64,000 nt of DNA from Steroidobacter sp. (GTDB taxonomy: Bacteria > Pseudomonadota > Gammaproteobacteria > Steroidobacterales > Steroidobacteraceae): assembly GCA_025929585.1 (NCBI GenBank), contig JAICPY010000004.1, positions 31,830 through 95,829 of the forward strand, in the 5' to 3' direction. The notes beneath the pieces were generated by a model. It saw nothing but the letters and a program-made list of their open reading frames with translations, was not told the DNA's origin and searched no databases. Made by a program: the position numbers and the translations under genes. Positions within the stretch are counted from its first letter, which is position 1. Each line of letters starts with the position of its first letter. Below are positions 41,140-50,051 of this stretch, one piece after another.

Positions 41140-41145
41140 AGATAC

Positions 41146-41436
41146 ATGAACACGCGACGGATCGCAGCGAAAAAACGATGGCAGTTCGGACAGGGTATGA
41201 GCGAGTACATCATCATCACGGCGCTCGTCGCAGTCGCTGGCATCGGCCTCTTTGCGGCGTTTGGTGACGTTCTGCAGAATCAGATGGCCGGTATGAGCCG
41301 CGAGATGGCGGGACAGTCCGGAAGCCAAGACATTACCGATGCGCAGACCTCCGCGACCGCCGCCCAAACCCGCGCTCAGCAAGCGGACAGCCTAGCCACT
41401 TATAACCAGCAGACGAACGCGTCTGGCGGAAATTAG
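41146..41436 (+). CDS. Flp-type pilin-like protein
   Basis: A 96-residue protein with a short basic leader, a Gly/Met junction and one hydrophobic helix: GQGMSEYIIITALVAVAGIGLFAAFGD. This is the class III (Flp) prepilin pattern with Glu near the mature N-terminus. A Gln/Ala/Thr-rich tail follows. ATG 41146 has AGGGAGAG upstream; the 80 extra track codons run through the leader RNA and are rejected. It starts the Tad-like gene series. A very similar segment (GQGMTEYIVIVSL) occurs in the gene at 55967-56251. Confidence 0.8.
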   Translation: MNTRRIAAKKRWQFGQGMSEYIIITALVAVAGIGLFAAFGDVLQNQMAGMSREMAGQSGSQDITDAQTSATAAQTRAQQADSLATYNQQTNASGGN

Positions 41437-41485
41437 CGCGACGGTTCAAAAACGCGACGGTAGCTGCTGCGAACCTTGATGCCCT

Positions 41486-42718
41486 ATGAGCGCGATCTCC
41501 GCCTCCTCACGTTGGCACGGTCAAGCTGGCCAAGTGGTTCCCGTCGCACTCTTTGGCCTTCTAATCGCTAGTGCGGCGCTCGTTCTCATGTTCAATACGA
41601 GTCAGAAAGTCACCGAAAAGTCGCAGGTCGCGAACGCCGCGGATGCTGCCGCATATAGCGGTGCAGTCTGGACGGCTCGGCACTTGAATTTCATGGCCTA
41701 CACGAACCGAGCAATGGTCGCGAACCACGCCGCCGTCGGGCACTTCGTTTCGTACGTGAGTTGGATCAGGTACGTGCACGACTCGATCGAATACATCGAT
41801 CGCGTGACGCAATGGATTCCCTATGTAGGGCAGTACATCGACACGGTGGAGGAGATCGCAGAGCAGGTTCGAGAAATCACGGAGCAGTCCGCAGAGATCG
41901 CGGTACCTGCCATCGACGCCTGGAACGCCAACTTTCGAGCCGCGCAGGCCGAAACGCAGGCTTCTCTCGCACTGAATAACCTCACCGAGCTGATGCGCGA
42001 AACCGCCCGATCCTACGACGACACGATTCGTATCAATGATAGAGACGAGCTCGCCGCACTACCGAGCGAGATCCGAACGTTGATCGATGGCAATGTGCTG
42101 AGCCAGCTGGTATCGGTGCCCTCGTTCGTGCGCCGTTATACCGCGTCGAACGATCGCGGGAGCGTGCAGGAACTCATCGGCGCGAGTTTGACGGCGAACG
42201 CCGACATCGAACGCTGGATCGGCGGCGAGCGCGGATGGCGCGAAAGCGGGATCGGTTTTCGGCTCCGCAAACGCGGTAGAACAACTACCACCCAATCAGC
42301 GAACGGTGCAGATTGGCGTGCGAGCGACGAGCTGCAATACAGCACCCGTCGGCTGTTCGGCTGGAGCAGTTGGCGCCGCATAGGCGAAGAGACCAGCACC
42401 GCAAATGCAACGGAGTTCGACTCGGACTACTCGGGGGTTCCCTCCTACTACAACGTTGCAGGTGCGCCCGCGCACCAATCCTTGCAGATTGCAGCGATCG
42501 CAACGAAGCGCCAGACGCAGGTGCACACAGCCGATCTGCTCGGCATGACAGCGCAGCGCTCACCTATCGCTGTGGCTGCGCTTGCACGCGTACAGTTTAG
42601 GCGCCCCTCGGGAAATGCATTTGCCGCGCTTGCGGCCAACGAACGCGAGTACGCCCACCTATTCAATCCCTTTTGGGAGGCCAAGCTGGCTCCAGCCAAT
42701 TTGGATTTCGCTCGATGA
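41486..42718 (+). CDS. TadG-like pilus assembly protein
   Basis: A 410-residue protein. After a short leader (WHGQAGQVVPVALFGLLIASAALVLMF) it shows the Tad-like signature VANAADAAAYSGAVW of putative Flp pilus-assembly TadE/G proteins. The rest is a large, mostly soluble periplasmic domain with no recognised motif. Its stop overlaps the next start by four bases (ATGA), placing it in the pilus operon. A pseudopilin or tip/anchor role is inferred. Confidence 0.78.
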   Translation: MSAISASSRWHGQAGQVVPVALFGLLIASAALVLMFNTSQKVTEKSQVANAADAAAYSGAVWTARHLNFMAYTNRAMVANHAAVGHFVSYVSWIRYVHDSIEYIDRVTQWIPYVGQYIDTVEEIAEQVREITEQSAEIAVPAIDAWNANFRAAQAETQASLALNNLTELMRETARSYDDTIRINDRDELAALPSEIRTLIDGNVLSQLVSVPSFVRRYTASNDRGSVQELIGASLTANADIERWIGGERGWRESGIGFRLRKRGRTTTTQSANGADWRASDELQYSTRRLFGWSSWRRIGEETSTANATEFDSDYSGVPSYYNVAGAPAHQSLQIAAIATKRQTQVHTADLLGMTAQRSPIAVAALARVQFRRPSGNAFAALAANEREYAHLFNPFWEAKLAPANLDFAR

Positions 42719-43596
42719 GCTCACGCATTCGCAGATTGGACCTGCGCACTCGCCATACAGGCAACGCCATTGCGGAAACACTCATCGCATTGCTGGCGCT
42801 TGCTCCATTGATCGCCGGCATACCGCTGCTAGGCAAACAGATCGATATCAAACAGAAGAGCTTCGATGCAGCTCGCTACTCGGTCTGGGAGCGCGTGGTC
42901 TGGCGTAGCATCGGGACGACAAACTCAAAAAGCGAAGAAGACATACGCCTAGAAACGCGCGACCGCGTACTTGGCGATCCGCGCGATGGCGTGTCCAATC
43001 TCGAGTCGCTTCGCAGCGCCGGTATCACCGAAAATCCCCTGTGGCGCGATAGTAAGCAGCAACGCCTGGTGGACTATCAGCGAGAGCAGGCCGGACTCGC
43101 GATCGACTTCAACGAGCGTCAGGCACCGGTAGACGTCGGCTACTTTCTGGTGCCCGGTATCGCCCATGGCGATGGCCCGATCGCGACCATCGGCGGTCTC
43201 CTAAGAGTTGAAGACTTGAAGCTTGCACGCCGGACCTTTGCAACCACGGATCTGCAACTAGGTGTCAGATCGATTCTTCACAACGCAGCGCAAGTGCCAC
43301 GCACGCTGGGTAGACGAGGCGAAGCCGACGACGAGTCGGAATCAATATTACATCGAGCGCGCGCAGCGATTCTGAGTGACGCCTGGTCGGCGAGCGACGA
43401 AAACGATTTTCGGCGGCGCATAGATTGGGTCACTACCGATGAGCTCATTGAGACGCTCGAACTGCCGGCGCGCCCGATCGGGTCGATGGCACTTGGCAAG
43501 GGCGAGTTGCTGTATGGCGAAGGCCAGTTCGGGTGGGACCCGAGCTTGGACGTGAATTCGGCGGCACTGCCCCGAGCGTATGTGACGCGTGATTGA
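42715..43596 (+). CDS. TadE-like pseudopilin
   Basis: A 293-residue protein with an N-terminal prepilin-like helix (TGNAIAETLIALLALAPLIAGIPLLG) containing the Glu typical of TadE-type pseudopilins. A segment FDAARYSVWERVVW and a long soluble domain follow. ATG 42715 overlaps the previous stop (ATGA), so the 14 extra codons in the track are dropped. It lies between the TadG-like gene and a secreted unknown. Confidence 0.72.
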   Translation: MSSRIRRLDLRTRHTGNAIAETLIALLALAPLIAGIPLLGKQIDIKQKSFDAARYSVWERVVWRSIGTTNSKSEEDIRLETRDRVLGDPRDGVSNLESLRSAGITENPLWRDSKQQRLVDYQREQAGLAIDFNERQAPVDVGYFLVPGIAHGDGPIATIGGLLRVEDLKLARRTFATTDLQLGVRSILHNAAQVPRTLGRRGEADDESESILHRARAAILSDAWSASDENDFRRRIDWVTTDELIETLELPARPIGSMALGKGELLYGEGQFGWDPSLDVNSAALPRAYVTRD

Positions 43597-43600
43597 AGTC

Positions 43601-44302
43601 ATGATCCGCATCGGCTTCGTTTCCATCGCTCTGTTCTTCGCTTGCTCGATACAAGCAAGCACATTGGCGAGAACGACCGCTGAGTTTCCCGAAGTGCCTG
43701 CGCCACCGTCGGGTGAGGCGCAGTGGGTGGCCAAGAGTATGCGCCTCAACGGATTGCCGATGACACTCAAGTCCTTCCACTCACGAATGAATCCAGACGC
43801 AGTGCTCCATTACTACGACTCCTGGTCGAAGCATCGAGGCAGTTCAGCGAGTACCCGCTCGTCGAGCATGGATTGGCAAATCCTGGCACTGAAGTTCGAA
43901 CAGTTTTTTATCACCATCCAGGCGCGTAGCTCGGATGAAGGAAGTCATGGAACCATTGCCGTGAGCCCGAGCTTGTCTCGAGCGTCAGTTCAACTCGAGA
44001 CTGGGTTCCCGATACCAGCTTCGACGAAGATCGTGAATCTGCAGCAGTACGATGATCGTGATGCACAAGCTGAGCACATCAGTCTTTCGAGTAAACGTCC
44101 GCCCCACATCGAGGCTCGCGCGTTCGTACAACTCCTTGGAGGCAATGGGTGGTCGGTAATCCGTCAGCAGCGAATGCAAGACATCGCTCGTGGATACGTT
44201 ATCGAAGCGCAACTAGGTGCTCAACAAGCTTTGCTGACTATCTTCCCTGATCGCGTAGATGGGAGCTCCACAGCCGTCATCATCGTATGGAGAAAGTCAT
44301 GA
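43601..44302 (+). CDS. Exported protein of unknown function in the pilus operon
   Basis: A 233-residue protein with a signal peptide (MIRIGFVSIALFFACSIQA) and no motif I recognise. The mature part begins AEFPEVPAPPSGEAQW, a possible mature-end linker, then a mixed alpha/beta domain. The track start is a GTG at 43589 inside the upstream gene; ATG 43601 is likelier but has a weak ribosome site. Position suggests a role in pilus assembly or secretion. Confidence 0.65.
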   Translation: MIRIGFVSIALFFACSIQASTLARTTAEFPEVPAPPSGEAQWVAKSMRLNGLPMTLKSFHSRMNPDAVLHYYDSWSKHRGSSASTRSSSMDWQILALKFEQFFITIQARSSDEGSHGTIAVSPSLSRASVQLETGFPIPASTKIVNLQQYDDRDAQAEHISLSSKRPPHIEARAFVQLLGGNGWSVIRQQRMQDIARGYVIEAQLGAQQALLTIFPDRVDGSSTAVIIVWRKS

Positions 44303-44315
44303 GAGATGTCCCTCT

Positions 44316-44462
44316 ATGAGGATGCTGCGAGGATGGAGCTCAACTGAGTACCTAGCCGTGTTGCTGGGCTTGCTCGTAGTCTGGCGCGGTGCCCAGGCTG
44401 TGCTCGCATTGGTTAGAGAACATCATCACGAATTCTCCTGGGCGCTGATGATCCCTTTTTGA
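44316..44462 (+). CDS. 48-residue mini pilin-like membrane peptide
   Basis: A short gene, MRMLRGWSSTEYLAVLLGLL and onward, with one hydrophobic helix and a His/Glu-rich end (REHHHEFSWALMIPF). The small basic leader, a Gly, then a TEY before the helix parallel the GMSEY and GMTEY junctions of the two larger pilin-like genes in this window. The track ORF starts 19 codons too early in the previous gene; GAGAGATG lies just upstream of ATG 44316. It could be a minor pilin. It sits 36 bases before cpaB. Confidence 0.6.
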   Translation: MRMLRGWSSTEYLAVLLGLLVVWRGAQAVLALVREHHHEFSWALMIPF

Positions 44463-44498
44463 TTCAAGCCCGCAGTCGAACGCTCAAGGAGGAGCAAG

Positions 44499-45293
44499 AT
44501 GAAAGGGACAGTCGTTACGGTATTGATGTTGAGTGGCGCACTCGGTGCGGGTTGCGCAGCCGCCTACTTCGCAAACAACTATATCGAGCACACGGTTGCG
44601 CAGCGTCGCTCCGAGCTCGACGCACAATACTCGCCAGTAAAAGTCGTGGTTGCCGCCACCGATTTATCGCCGGGTATGCCTCTGTCCAGCAAAACGGTCG
44701 CGATTCGAGATGTTCCGCATGCCTTCCTCCATGCTGAAGCGGTGCTGGCAGACCAATGGCGTTCCGTCACAGGTCGTGTTCTTGCTCGGCCGTTGCGCAG
44801 TGGCGAGCCCGTTCTGATCTCGCACCTCGCAGAAGACTTGAGCGCGGGATTCTCATCGCAGCTCGCACCTGGAATGCGTGCTCTAACGATTCCCGTAGAT
44901 GAAGAATCTTCGATCTCCGGCATGCTGGCGCCTGCCGATCGTATCGACCTCTTCTTCACAACGACCAGCGGCAACGAAACCGTCACGCTGCCGTTGCTGA
45001 TGAACGTCCCTGTGATTGCAACGGGTGTTCGCACTTTGGCGAACGAGACGCACATAGGCAACGAACGAATGGGTCAGTACCGGACAGTGACAGTATCGGT
45101 GACACCCGTGGATGCTGCAAAGATCACGCTGGCCCAAGACGCAGGCAAGATCACCATCACACTGCGTCAGCCGCAGGACGCCGCCGAGATCGCGATCGCT
45201 CGCATCACCAAGGACACGATTCTAAATGGCCCTCGGCTTGCGAGAACCATCATTCCGCGTCGACGCATCGAAGTCATTCTAGGCGGAATGTAA
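44499..45293 (+). CDS. cpaB: Flp pilus assembly protein CpaB (RcpC)
   Basis: A 264-residue protein anchored by an N-terminal helix (VVTVLMLSGALGAGCAAAYF), with an SAF domain (VKVVVAATDLSPGMPLSSKTVAIRDVP) and the RcpC-type domain (GMRALTIPVDEESSISGMLAPADRIDLFFT). These are the marks of CpaB, which works with the secretin in the periplasm. AGGAGGAG lies upstream of the start. cpaC follows directly. Confidence 0.92.
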   Translation: MKGTVVTVLMLSGALGAGCAAAYFANNYIEHTVAQRRSELDAQYSPVKVVVAATDLSPGMPLSSKTVAIRDVPHAFLHAEAVLADQWRSVTGRVLARPLRSGEPVLISHLAEDLSAGFSSQLAPGMRALTIPVDEESSISGMLAPADRIDLFFTTTSGNETVTLPLLMNVPVIATGVRTLANETHIGNERMGQYRTVTVSVTPVDAAKITLAQDAGKITITLRQPQDAAEIAIARITKDTILNGPRLARTIIPRRRIEVILGGM

Positions 45294-45326
45294 GTCATGA
45301 AACTAAGCCATGGAGGGCAGCAAGCA

Positions 45327-46508
45327 ATGGCTAGCAAGCCGGATTCGATCGCGCGAACGATCCAAGTCGTAATGTGTCTGGCTCTTTGCACGCTCTCTCA
45401 GGCGCTCTGGGCGCAACCCGTCACATTCGAGGCTGCACCCGCGAGCGTCCTGACAATCCCGCAAGGTCAAAGTCTGCTAATGCGTTATCCGGACGCAAAG
45501 CGCGTGGCCGCCGGCGATGGCAATGTGATTGACGTGAAGGTATTCGAAGACACGCGCGAGATTCTGGTGCTCGGTAAACACGAGGGCGTGACCGATCTGC
45601 GAATTTGGGACCGCGACGGGTCCACCATTGCCTATCTCGTTAGAGTGCTGGGCATTGCGGACCCCGCGCCCACTCCTCCGGGATCGACGCTGGAGGCGCA
45701 GTCCACGATCTTGATCAAAGCCAAGCTCATCGAAGTGAAGAAAACCGCGCTGCGGGACATCGGCGTGGACTGGGCCGATATCGCGGCAGGTCCCATTTTC
45801 GGGACACTGGATGAGTTCGTCACCAATGAGCACTTCCGCATCATTCCCGAAGGCGTCGAAGGTCTTTCAGGTTTACCGTTGGACCTCGGCACGAACAATC
45901 ACTACTTCGCAATGACGACGGTCGTCGAATCGGTGATCAACTTGCTCGTCAATAATGGCGATGCCCGGCTCCTGGCGGAACCGACGCTGACGTGCATCAA
46001 CGGCGGGCAAGCAGACTTCCTTGTCGGCGGTGAAGTACCAATACCGGTGCAGAACCAAGACGGCGCATTGAACGTCATCTTCAAGCAGTTCGGCATCATC
46101 CTGAACGTAGAGCCGCGGGCAAACGAGTTAGGTCTCATCCGGACGAAGGTGGGAGTAGAAGTCAGCAGCGTAGACAAAGCGATTTCGGTGCTAGGCATTC
46201 CAGGGTTTGCCACGCGTAAGACCAACACCGAGATGAATGTGCAAAGCGGCGAGACGATGATCGTTGCCGGGCTGTTCAGCTCCGAGGATGCGAAGACCGT
46301 TGCGAAGGTGCCGGGCTTAGGATCGATTCCCATCCTTGGGGAGCTGTTCAAGTCACGCCAATTCCGTCGCGGTGAGAGCGAGCTTGTGGTGCTGGTCACT
46401 CCGCAGATTATCGGGCCGGACGCTGAAAGTACCAGGGGAGGTACGCAGCGATACGAGCAGCTCAAGAAGGAATCCGAAGAGCGTTTGAAATTCGATCTCG
46501 GCGATTGA
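45327..46508 (+). CDS. cpaC: Outer-membrane secretin CpaC (RcpA)
   Basis: Type II/III secretin forming the Tad outer-membrane pore, about 393 residues. The signal peptide ends ...TLSQALWAQ. An N-domain (VLTIPQGQSLLMRYPDAKRVAAG) and the secretin core follow (LLAEPTLTCINGGQADFLVGGEVPIPV, NVQSGETMIVAGLFS, LGSIPILGELF, ESELVVLVTPQII). I choose ATG 45327 over the track's 45297 because GGAGGG is nine bases upstream of it. Confidence 0.93.
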   Translation: MASKPDSIARTIQVVMCLALCTLSQALWAQPVTFEAAPASVLTIPQGQSLLMRYPDAKRVAAGDGNVIDVKVFEDTREILVLGKHEGVTDLRIWDRDGSTIAYLVRVLGIADPAPTPPGSTLEAQSTILIKAKLIEVKKTALRDIGVDWADIAAGPIFGTLDEFVTNEHFRIIPEGVEGLSGLPLDLGTNNHYFAMTTVVESVINLLVNNGDARLLAEPTLTCINGGQADFLVGGEVPIPVQNQDGALNVIFKQFGIILNVEPRANELGLIRTKVGVEVSSVDKAISVLGIPGFATRKTNTEMNVQSGETMIVAGLFSSEDAKTVAKVPGLGSIPILGELFKSRQFRRGESELVVLVTPQIIGPDAESTRGGTQRYEQLKKESEERLKFDLGD

Positions 46509-46527
46509 CCGCCCTGGGAATTGACCG

Positions 46528-48240
46528 ATGAAAGAGGCACAGGCAAGCGTGATCGAGCTACAAGTTGCGGTACCCGGACAGGACCCACATGTTCGTGCTT
46601 ACCCTGCGGGCGAGTACGTCATCGGCAGGGGCTTCAATGCGGACATTCGTCTTCGTCACGATTCAGTAGCGAAGCGCCACGCTGTTCTATGTGTGGAGCA
46701 TCGGCAGAGCAGCATTCGAGATCTAGGGAGCGCGGATGCGGTACGTAGAAACGGAGTGGTCGTATCTTCCTTCGCGCCAGCAAATAGCGGTGACACCTTC
46801 GCCATCGGCGAATGTGAACTGCTGGTCGTGAGAGTCTCAGAGCGTGTCACTTCTAGCGTAGCCGTCGCGGGCACCGCGGAAACTCCGACGAAAGTCTATG
46901 CGGTCCAACAGGCGCAGGAGCCGATGAGTGTCGACGAACTGCAGCCTCTCAAGGAACGACTGCAAGAACTCGTGCTGCGTGAGCTCGATCTGTTTCGACG
47001 GACAGCGCTCAACACCTTGTCGAGCGCCGACCTTCGCAACGAGGCGCGCGAAGCCATCGAGATGTTGATCGACTCGGGCAACATCGAGTTGCCGAGCTTC
47101 GTGGATCGTTCCCGATTCGTACGGGAAATGACCGCCGAGATCATGGGGTACGGACCGATCGAACCTTACCTCGCCGATGATTCTGTTTCCGAAGTCATGG
47201 TCAACGGTTCGGCTCAGATCTACGTCGAACGCGAAGGGCGGCTATATCAGGCGACTGCTCGATTCACGAGCAATGACTCTTTGATGCGCGTGATCGAGCG
47301 TATCGTCTCGCCGCTCGGCCGTCGAATCGATGAAGGCGTGCCGATGGTCGATGCGCGTCTCCCCGACGGCTCGCGCGTCAATGCCATCATCCCGCCACTC
47401 TCGCTCGTCGGTCCAATTCTAACGATTCGAAAGTTCTCTAAGCGCCGTTTTTCCATGGAGAGGCTGGTGGAGATCGGCGCATTGACCGAGCAGATGGCCG
47501 AGTTCTTGAGAATCTGCGTGCGATATCGCAAGAACATTCTGGTTTCAGGTGGCACGGGTTCGGGAAAAACCACATTCTTGAATGCCTTATCCGAATCGAT
47601 TGCGAGTGATGAGCGCATTGTCACGATCGAAGATGCCGCGGAGCTTCGACTCGTACAGCCGCACGTGTTGTCGTTGGAAGCGCGGCCCGCAAACGTCGAA
47701 GGGCGCGGCGAAATCACCATCCGTGAGCTCGTGCGCAATGCATTACGCATGCGCCCGGATCGAATCATCGTTGGCGAGTGTCGTGGCGGCGAAGCGCTCG
47801 ACATGTTGCAGGCAATGAATACAGGTCACGATGGTTCGCTCACGACAGGACACGCGAACTCGCCCCGCGATCTACTCTCCCGCTTGGAAGTGATGGTTCT
47901 AATGGCGGGAATGGATTTGCCGGTGCGCGCAATTCGCGAACAAATATCCTCTGCCGTGGACATCGTCGTTCAGCAGACCCGATTCAGCGATGGATGCCGT
48001 CGAGTGACCTCAATCGTCGAAGTCGATGGTATGGAGGGCGATGTGATCCTCACGCAGCCTCTATTCGCATTTAAACAAAAGGCAATCGGGTCACAGGGGG
48101 AAATCATTGGGCAACACGTGGGGTTCGGACAGGCGCCCAGCTTCTACGAGAAACTGGAGGAATCAGGCATCGCGCTTGATCGGTCGATCTTTGGATATGC
48201 GAGCGCCACGAGCGAGCGGAGCTCGATCTATGATCGATGA
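46528..48240 (+). CDS. cpaF: FHA-CpaF (TadA) pilus ATPase fusion
   Basis: A 570-residue secretion ATPase that powers Tad pilus assembly. Unlike typical CpaF, it starts with an FHA domain (VIGRGFNADIRL, SVAKRHAVL, RRNGVVV; residues about 30-110). The type II secretion ATPase core follows: Walker A GGTGSGKTTFLNAL, an Asp box (VTIEDAAEL), Walker B (RPDRIIVGECRGGEAL) and a His box (TGHDGSLTTGHANS). The FHA part would bind phosphothreonine, suggesting phosphorylation control of assembly (inference). It overlaps tadB. Confidence 0.93.
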   Translation: MKEAQASVIELQVAVPGQDPHVRAYPAGEYVIGRGFNADIRLRHDSVAKRHAVLCVEHRQSSIRDLGSADAVRRNGVVVSSFAPANSGDTFAIGECELLVVRVSERVTSSVAVAGTAETPTKVYAVQQAQEPMSVDELQPLKERLQELVLRELDLFRRTALNTLSSADLRNEAREAIEMLIDSGNIELPSFVDRSRFVREMTAEIMGYGPIEPYLADDSVSEVMVNGSAQIYVEREGRLYQATARFTSNDSLMRVIERIVSPLGRRIDEGVPMVDARLPDGSRVNAIIPPLSLVGPILTIRKFSKRRFSMERLVEIGALTEQMAEFLRICVRYRKNILVSGGTGSGKTTFLNALSESIASDERIVTIEDAAELRLVQPHVLSLEARPANVEGRGEITIRELVRNALRMRPDRIIVGECRGGEALDMLQAMNTGHDGSLTTGHANSPRDLLSRLEVMVLMAGMDLPVRAIREQISSAVDIVVQQTRFSDGCRRVTSIVEVDGMEGDVILTQPLFAFKQKAIGSQGEIIGQHVGFGQAPSFYEKLEESGIALDRSIFGYASATSERSSIYDR

Positions 48241-49090
48241 GGCATCGTTCGATGCGAGCACACGCTGGGTCGCGATCAGCTGCGTGATTGCGCTGGTCGG
48301 CTTCATCTTCTTCATCGCGCATCAACTTATCCGTGGTTACGAACGCACCTTCGTTCGTAACGTAGGAGCGACGCTCAAGTACAACTTCATCGTCGCGAAT
48401 CCTCAGTCCTTGTTCGCGTTAAGCGTCATCAGTACTTCTGTTGCGGCTGCGATCGCTTACCTGCTGATTGGACCTGTTGGCACGGTGGCCGGGTTGATCG
48501 GTGGCATTGCCGCACCGCGTATGATCGTGAGCGTAATTCGCAAGCGCCGCGTGAAGCGGTTTGTCTATCAATTGCCCGATGCGCTCCTCGCTCTCAGCTC
48601 AACCCTTCGCGCCGGATCCAATCTGACCAAGGGACTCGAGTTGCTCGCGACTCGGCAACCCGCACCGCTAAGTCAAGAATTCACGATCGTGCTGGCAGAG
48701 CATCGCGTCGGACGCCATCTCGCCGATGCGCTAAGCGCGATGCACCAGCGCGTCGACACACCGGAGATCGAGCTCATGAATACGGCGATGAACGTGTCGC
48801 GCCGCGTCGGCGGAAATCTAGCCGATACGTTGGAATCATTGGCGAAGACACTGCAGGAGAAAGCACACATCGAGGGCAAGATAGACGCCTTGACCTCAAT
48901 GGGCCGGGCGCAAGGTTGGGTCGTCGGGCTGTTGCCTGTCTTCATCGCTTTCGTTCTGTATCAGCAGCAACCTGAGCGCATGAGCTTGCTCTTCACGCAA
49001 TGGTATGGGTGGGTCGTGCTCGCCGTCGTGGCAATCATGATGAGCATTGCCGCGTGGATGATTCGCAAGATCGTCAACATCGACGTGTGA
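48230..49090 (+). CDS. tadB: Tad inner-membrane protein TadB
   Basis: A 286-residue platform protein with T2SSF-type features. Membrane segments occur at the N-terminus (VAISCVIALVGFIFFIAHQLI), in the middle (LFALSVISTSVAAAIAYLLIG) and near the end. The T2SSF core reads LPDALLALSSTLRAGSNLTKGLELLA. ATG 48230 overlaps the end of cpaF by 11 bases, so the 41 extra track codons, which lie inside cpaF, are rejected. Confidence 0.9.
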   Translation: MIDEASFDASTRWVAISCVIALVGFIFFIAHQLIRGYERTFVRNVGATLKYNFIVANPQSLFALSVISTSVAAAIAYLLIGPVGTVAGLIGGIAAPRMIVSVIRKRRVKRFVYQLPDALLALSSTLRAGSNLTKGLELLATRQPAPLSQEFTIVLAEHRVGRHLADALSAMHQRVDTPEIELMNTAMNVSRRVGGNLADTLESLAKTLQEKAHIEGKIDALTSMGRAQGWVVGLLPVFIAFVLYQQQPERMSLLFTQWYGWVVLAVVAIMMSIAAWMIRKIVNIDV

Positions 49091-49128
49091 TCCGATCACC
49101 GCATACACACACAACAAATGGGTTTGGC

Positions 49129-50028
49129 ATGGACGCCTATATCGCACCGATCCTGATCGCATTCGCATGCAGCGTAGTGCTGGCGATTCCCGTCGCGTTG
49201 CGTCGGCGAGCAGCACAGCCTGAAGAACGAGATGCAGCATGGCGCGATCGGTTGCCGCTCGCATTGCGCGCACTGCGTCCCCTGCTCAGGTGGTATGCGA
49301 GCTCGATCGATGAAGAATTGCCCTCATCCAAACGTGAAGTCATCCAAACGCAGCTCAATGCCGCCGGCGCGAGCTATTTACTAACGCCTGCAGAGCTCAT
49401 CGTGGTTCGGCGTGTAGCAGTCGTCGTGGGACTGATGTTGGCTCTGTACCTGGTCTTCATCATGGAGCTGCAAGATCCTTTGTATCTCGCCATGACGGGG
49501 AGCCTCGTGCCGTTTGCCTATCTGTACCCCGATGTTTGCTTGCGGGATTCGGTGAAGCGAAGACAAGCGCGCTTCGAGAAAGAGTTTCCGTTCTTTCTCG
49601 ATGTACTCGTGCTCGGAATAAAAGCCGGACTGACATTCTCGAGCGCGATCGAACAATCAACCGACCAACTCCGCGACGGGCCGGTGAAGGAGGAATTTTC
49701 ACGGTACCTGCGTGAGGTTCGTACCGGGGTCACGCGCAGAGCTGCTCTGGATCGACTCGCGGATCGCGTAAGGTTGCCTGCGGTTACGAACTTCACCGCT
49801 TCCGTCTCGCAAGCGGAAGAAACCGGAGGGTCTTTGGGAGAAGTCCTGGCCGATCAGGCAAGACAACGACGCCAGGAGCGTTTCCTGCGAGCAGAGAAAC
49901 TGGCGAATCAAGCGCCGGTGAAGATGCTGTTTCCGCTGATCGCGCTGCTCTTTCCGATCACGTTCATCATCATCGGCTTTCCAATCGTCATTCAACTCAT
50001 CGACGCAGGTGCCTTCGAGATCTTTTGA
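49129..50028 (+). CDS. tadC: Tad inner-membrane protein TadC
   Basis: A 299-residue T2SSF-domain protein, second platform subunit of the Tad machine. Membrane helices flank the cytoplasmic block FPFFLDVLVLGIKAGLTFSSAIEQ and QAEETGGSLGEVLADQARQRRQERF. The helix near the C-terminus (LIALLFPITFIIIGFPIVIQLI) is typical. ATG 49129 excludes 43 track codons that read through tadB. tadB and tadC end the recognisable Tad series here. Confidence 0.9.
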   Translation: MDAYIAPILIAFACSVVLAIPVALRRRAAQPEERDAAWRDRLPLALRALRPLLRWYASSIDEELPSSKREVIQTQLNAAGASYLLTPAELIVVRRVAVVVGLMLALYLVFIMELQDPLYLAMTGSLVPFAYLYPDVCLRDSVKRRQARFEKEFPFFLDVLVLGIKAGLTFSSAIEQSTDQLRDGPVKEEFSRYLREVRTGVTRRAALDRLADRVRLPAVTNFTASVSQAEETGGSLGEVLADQARQRRQERFLRAEKLANQAPVKMLFPLIALLFPITFIIIGFPIVIQLIDAGAFEIF

Positions 50029-50051
50029 CTAGAGTAAGTAGGGAGACAAAT

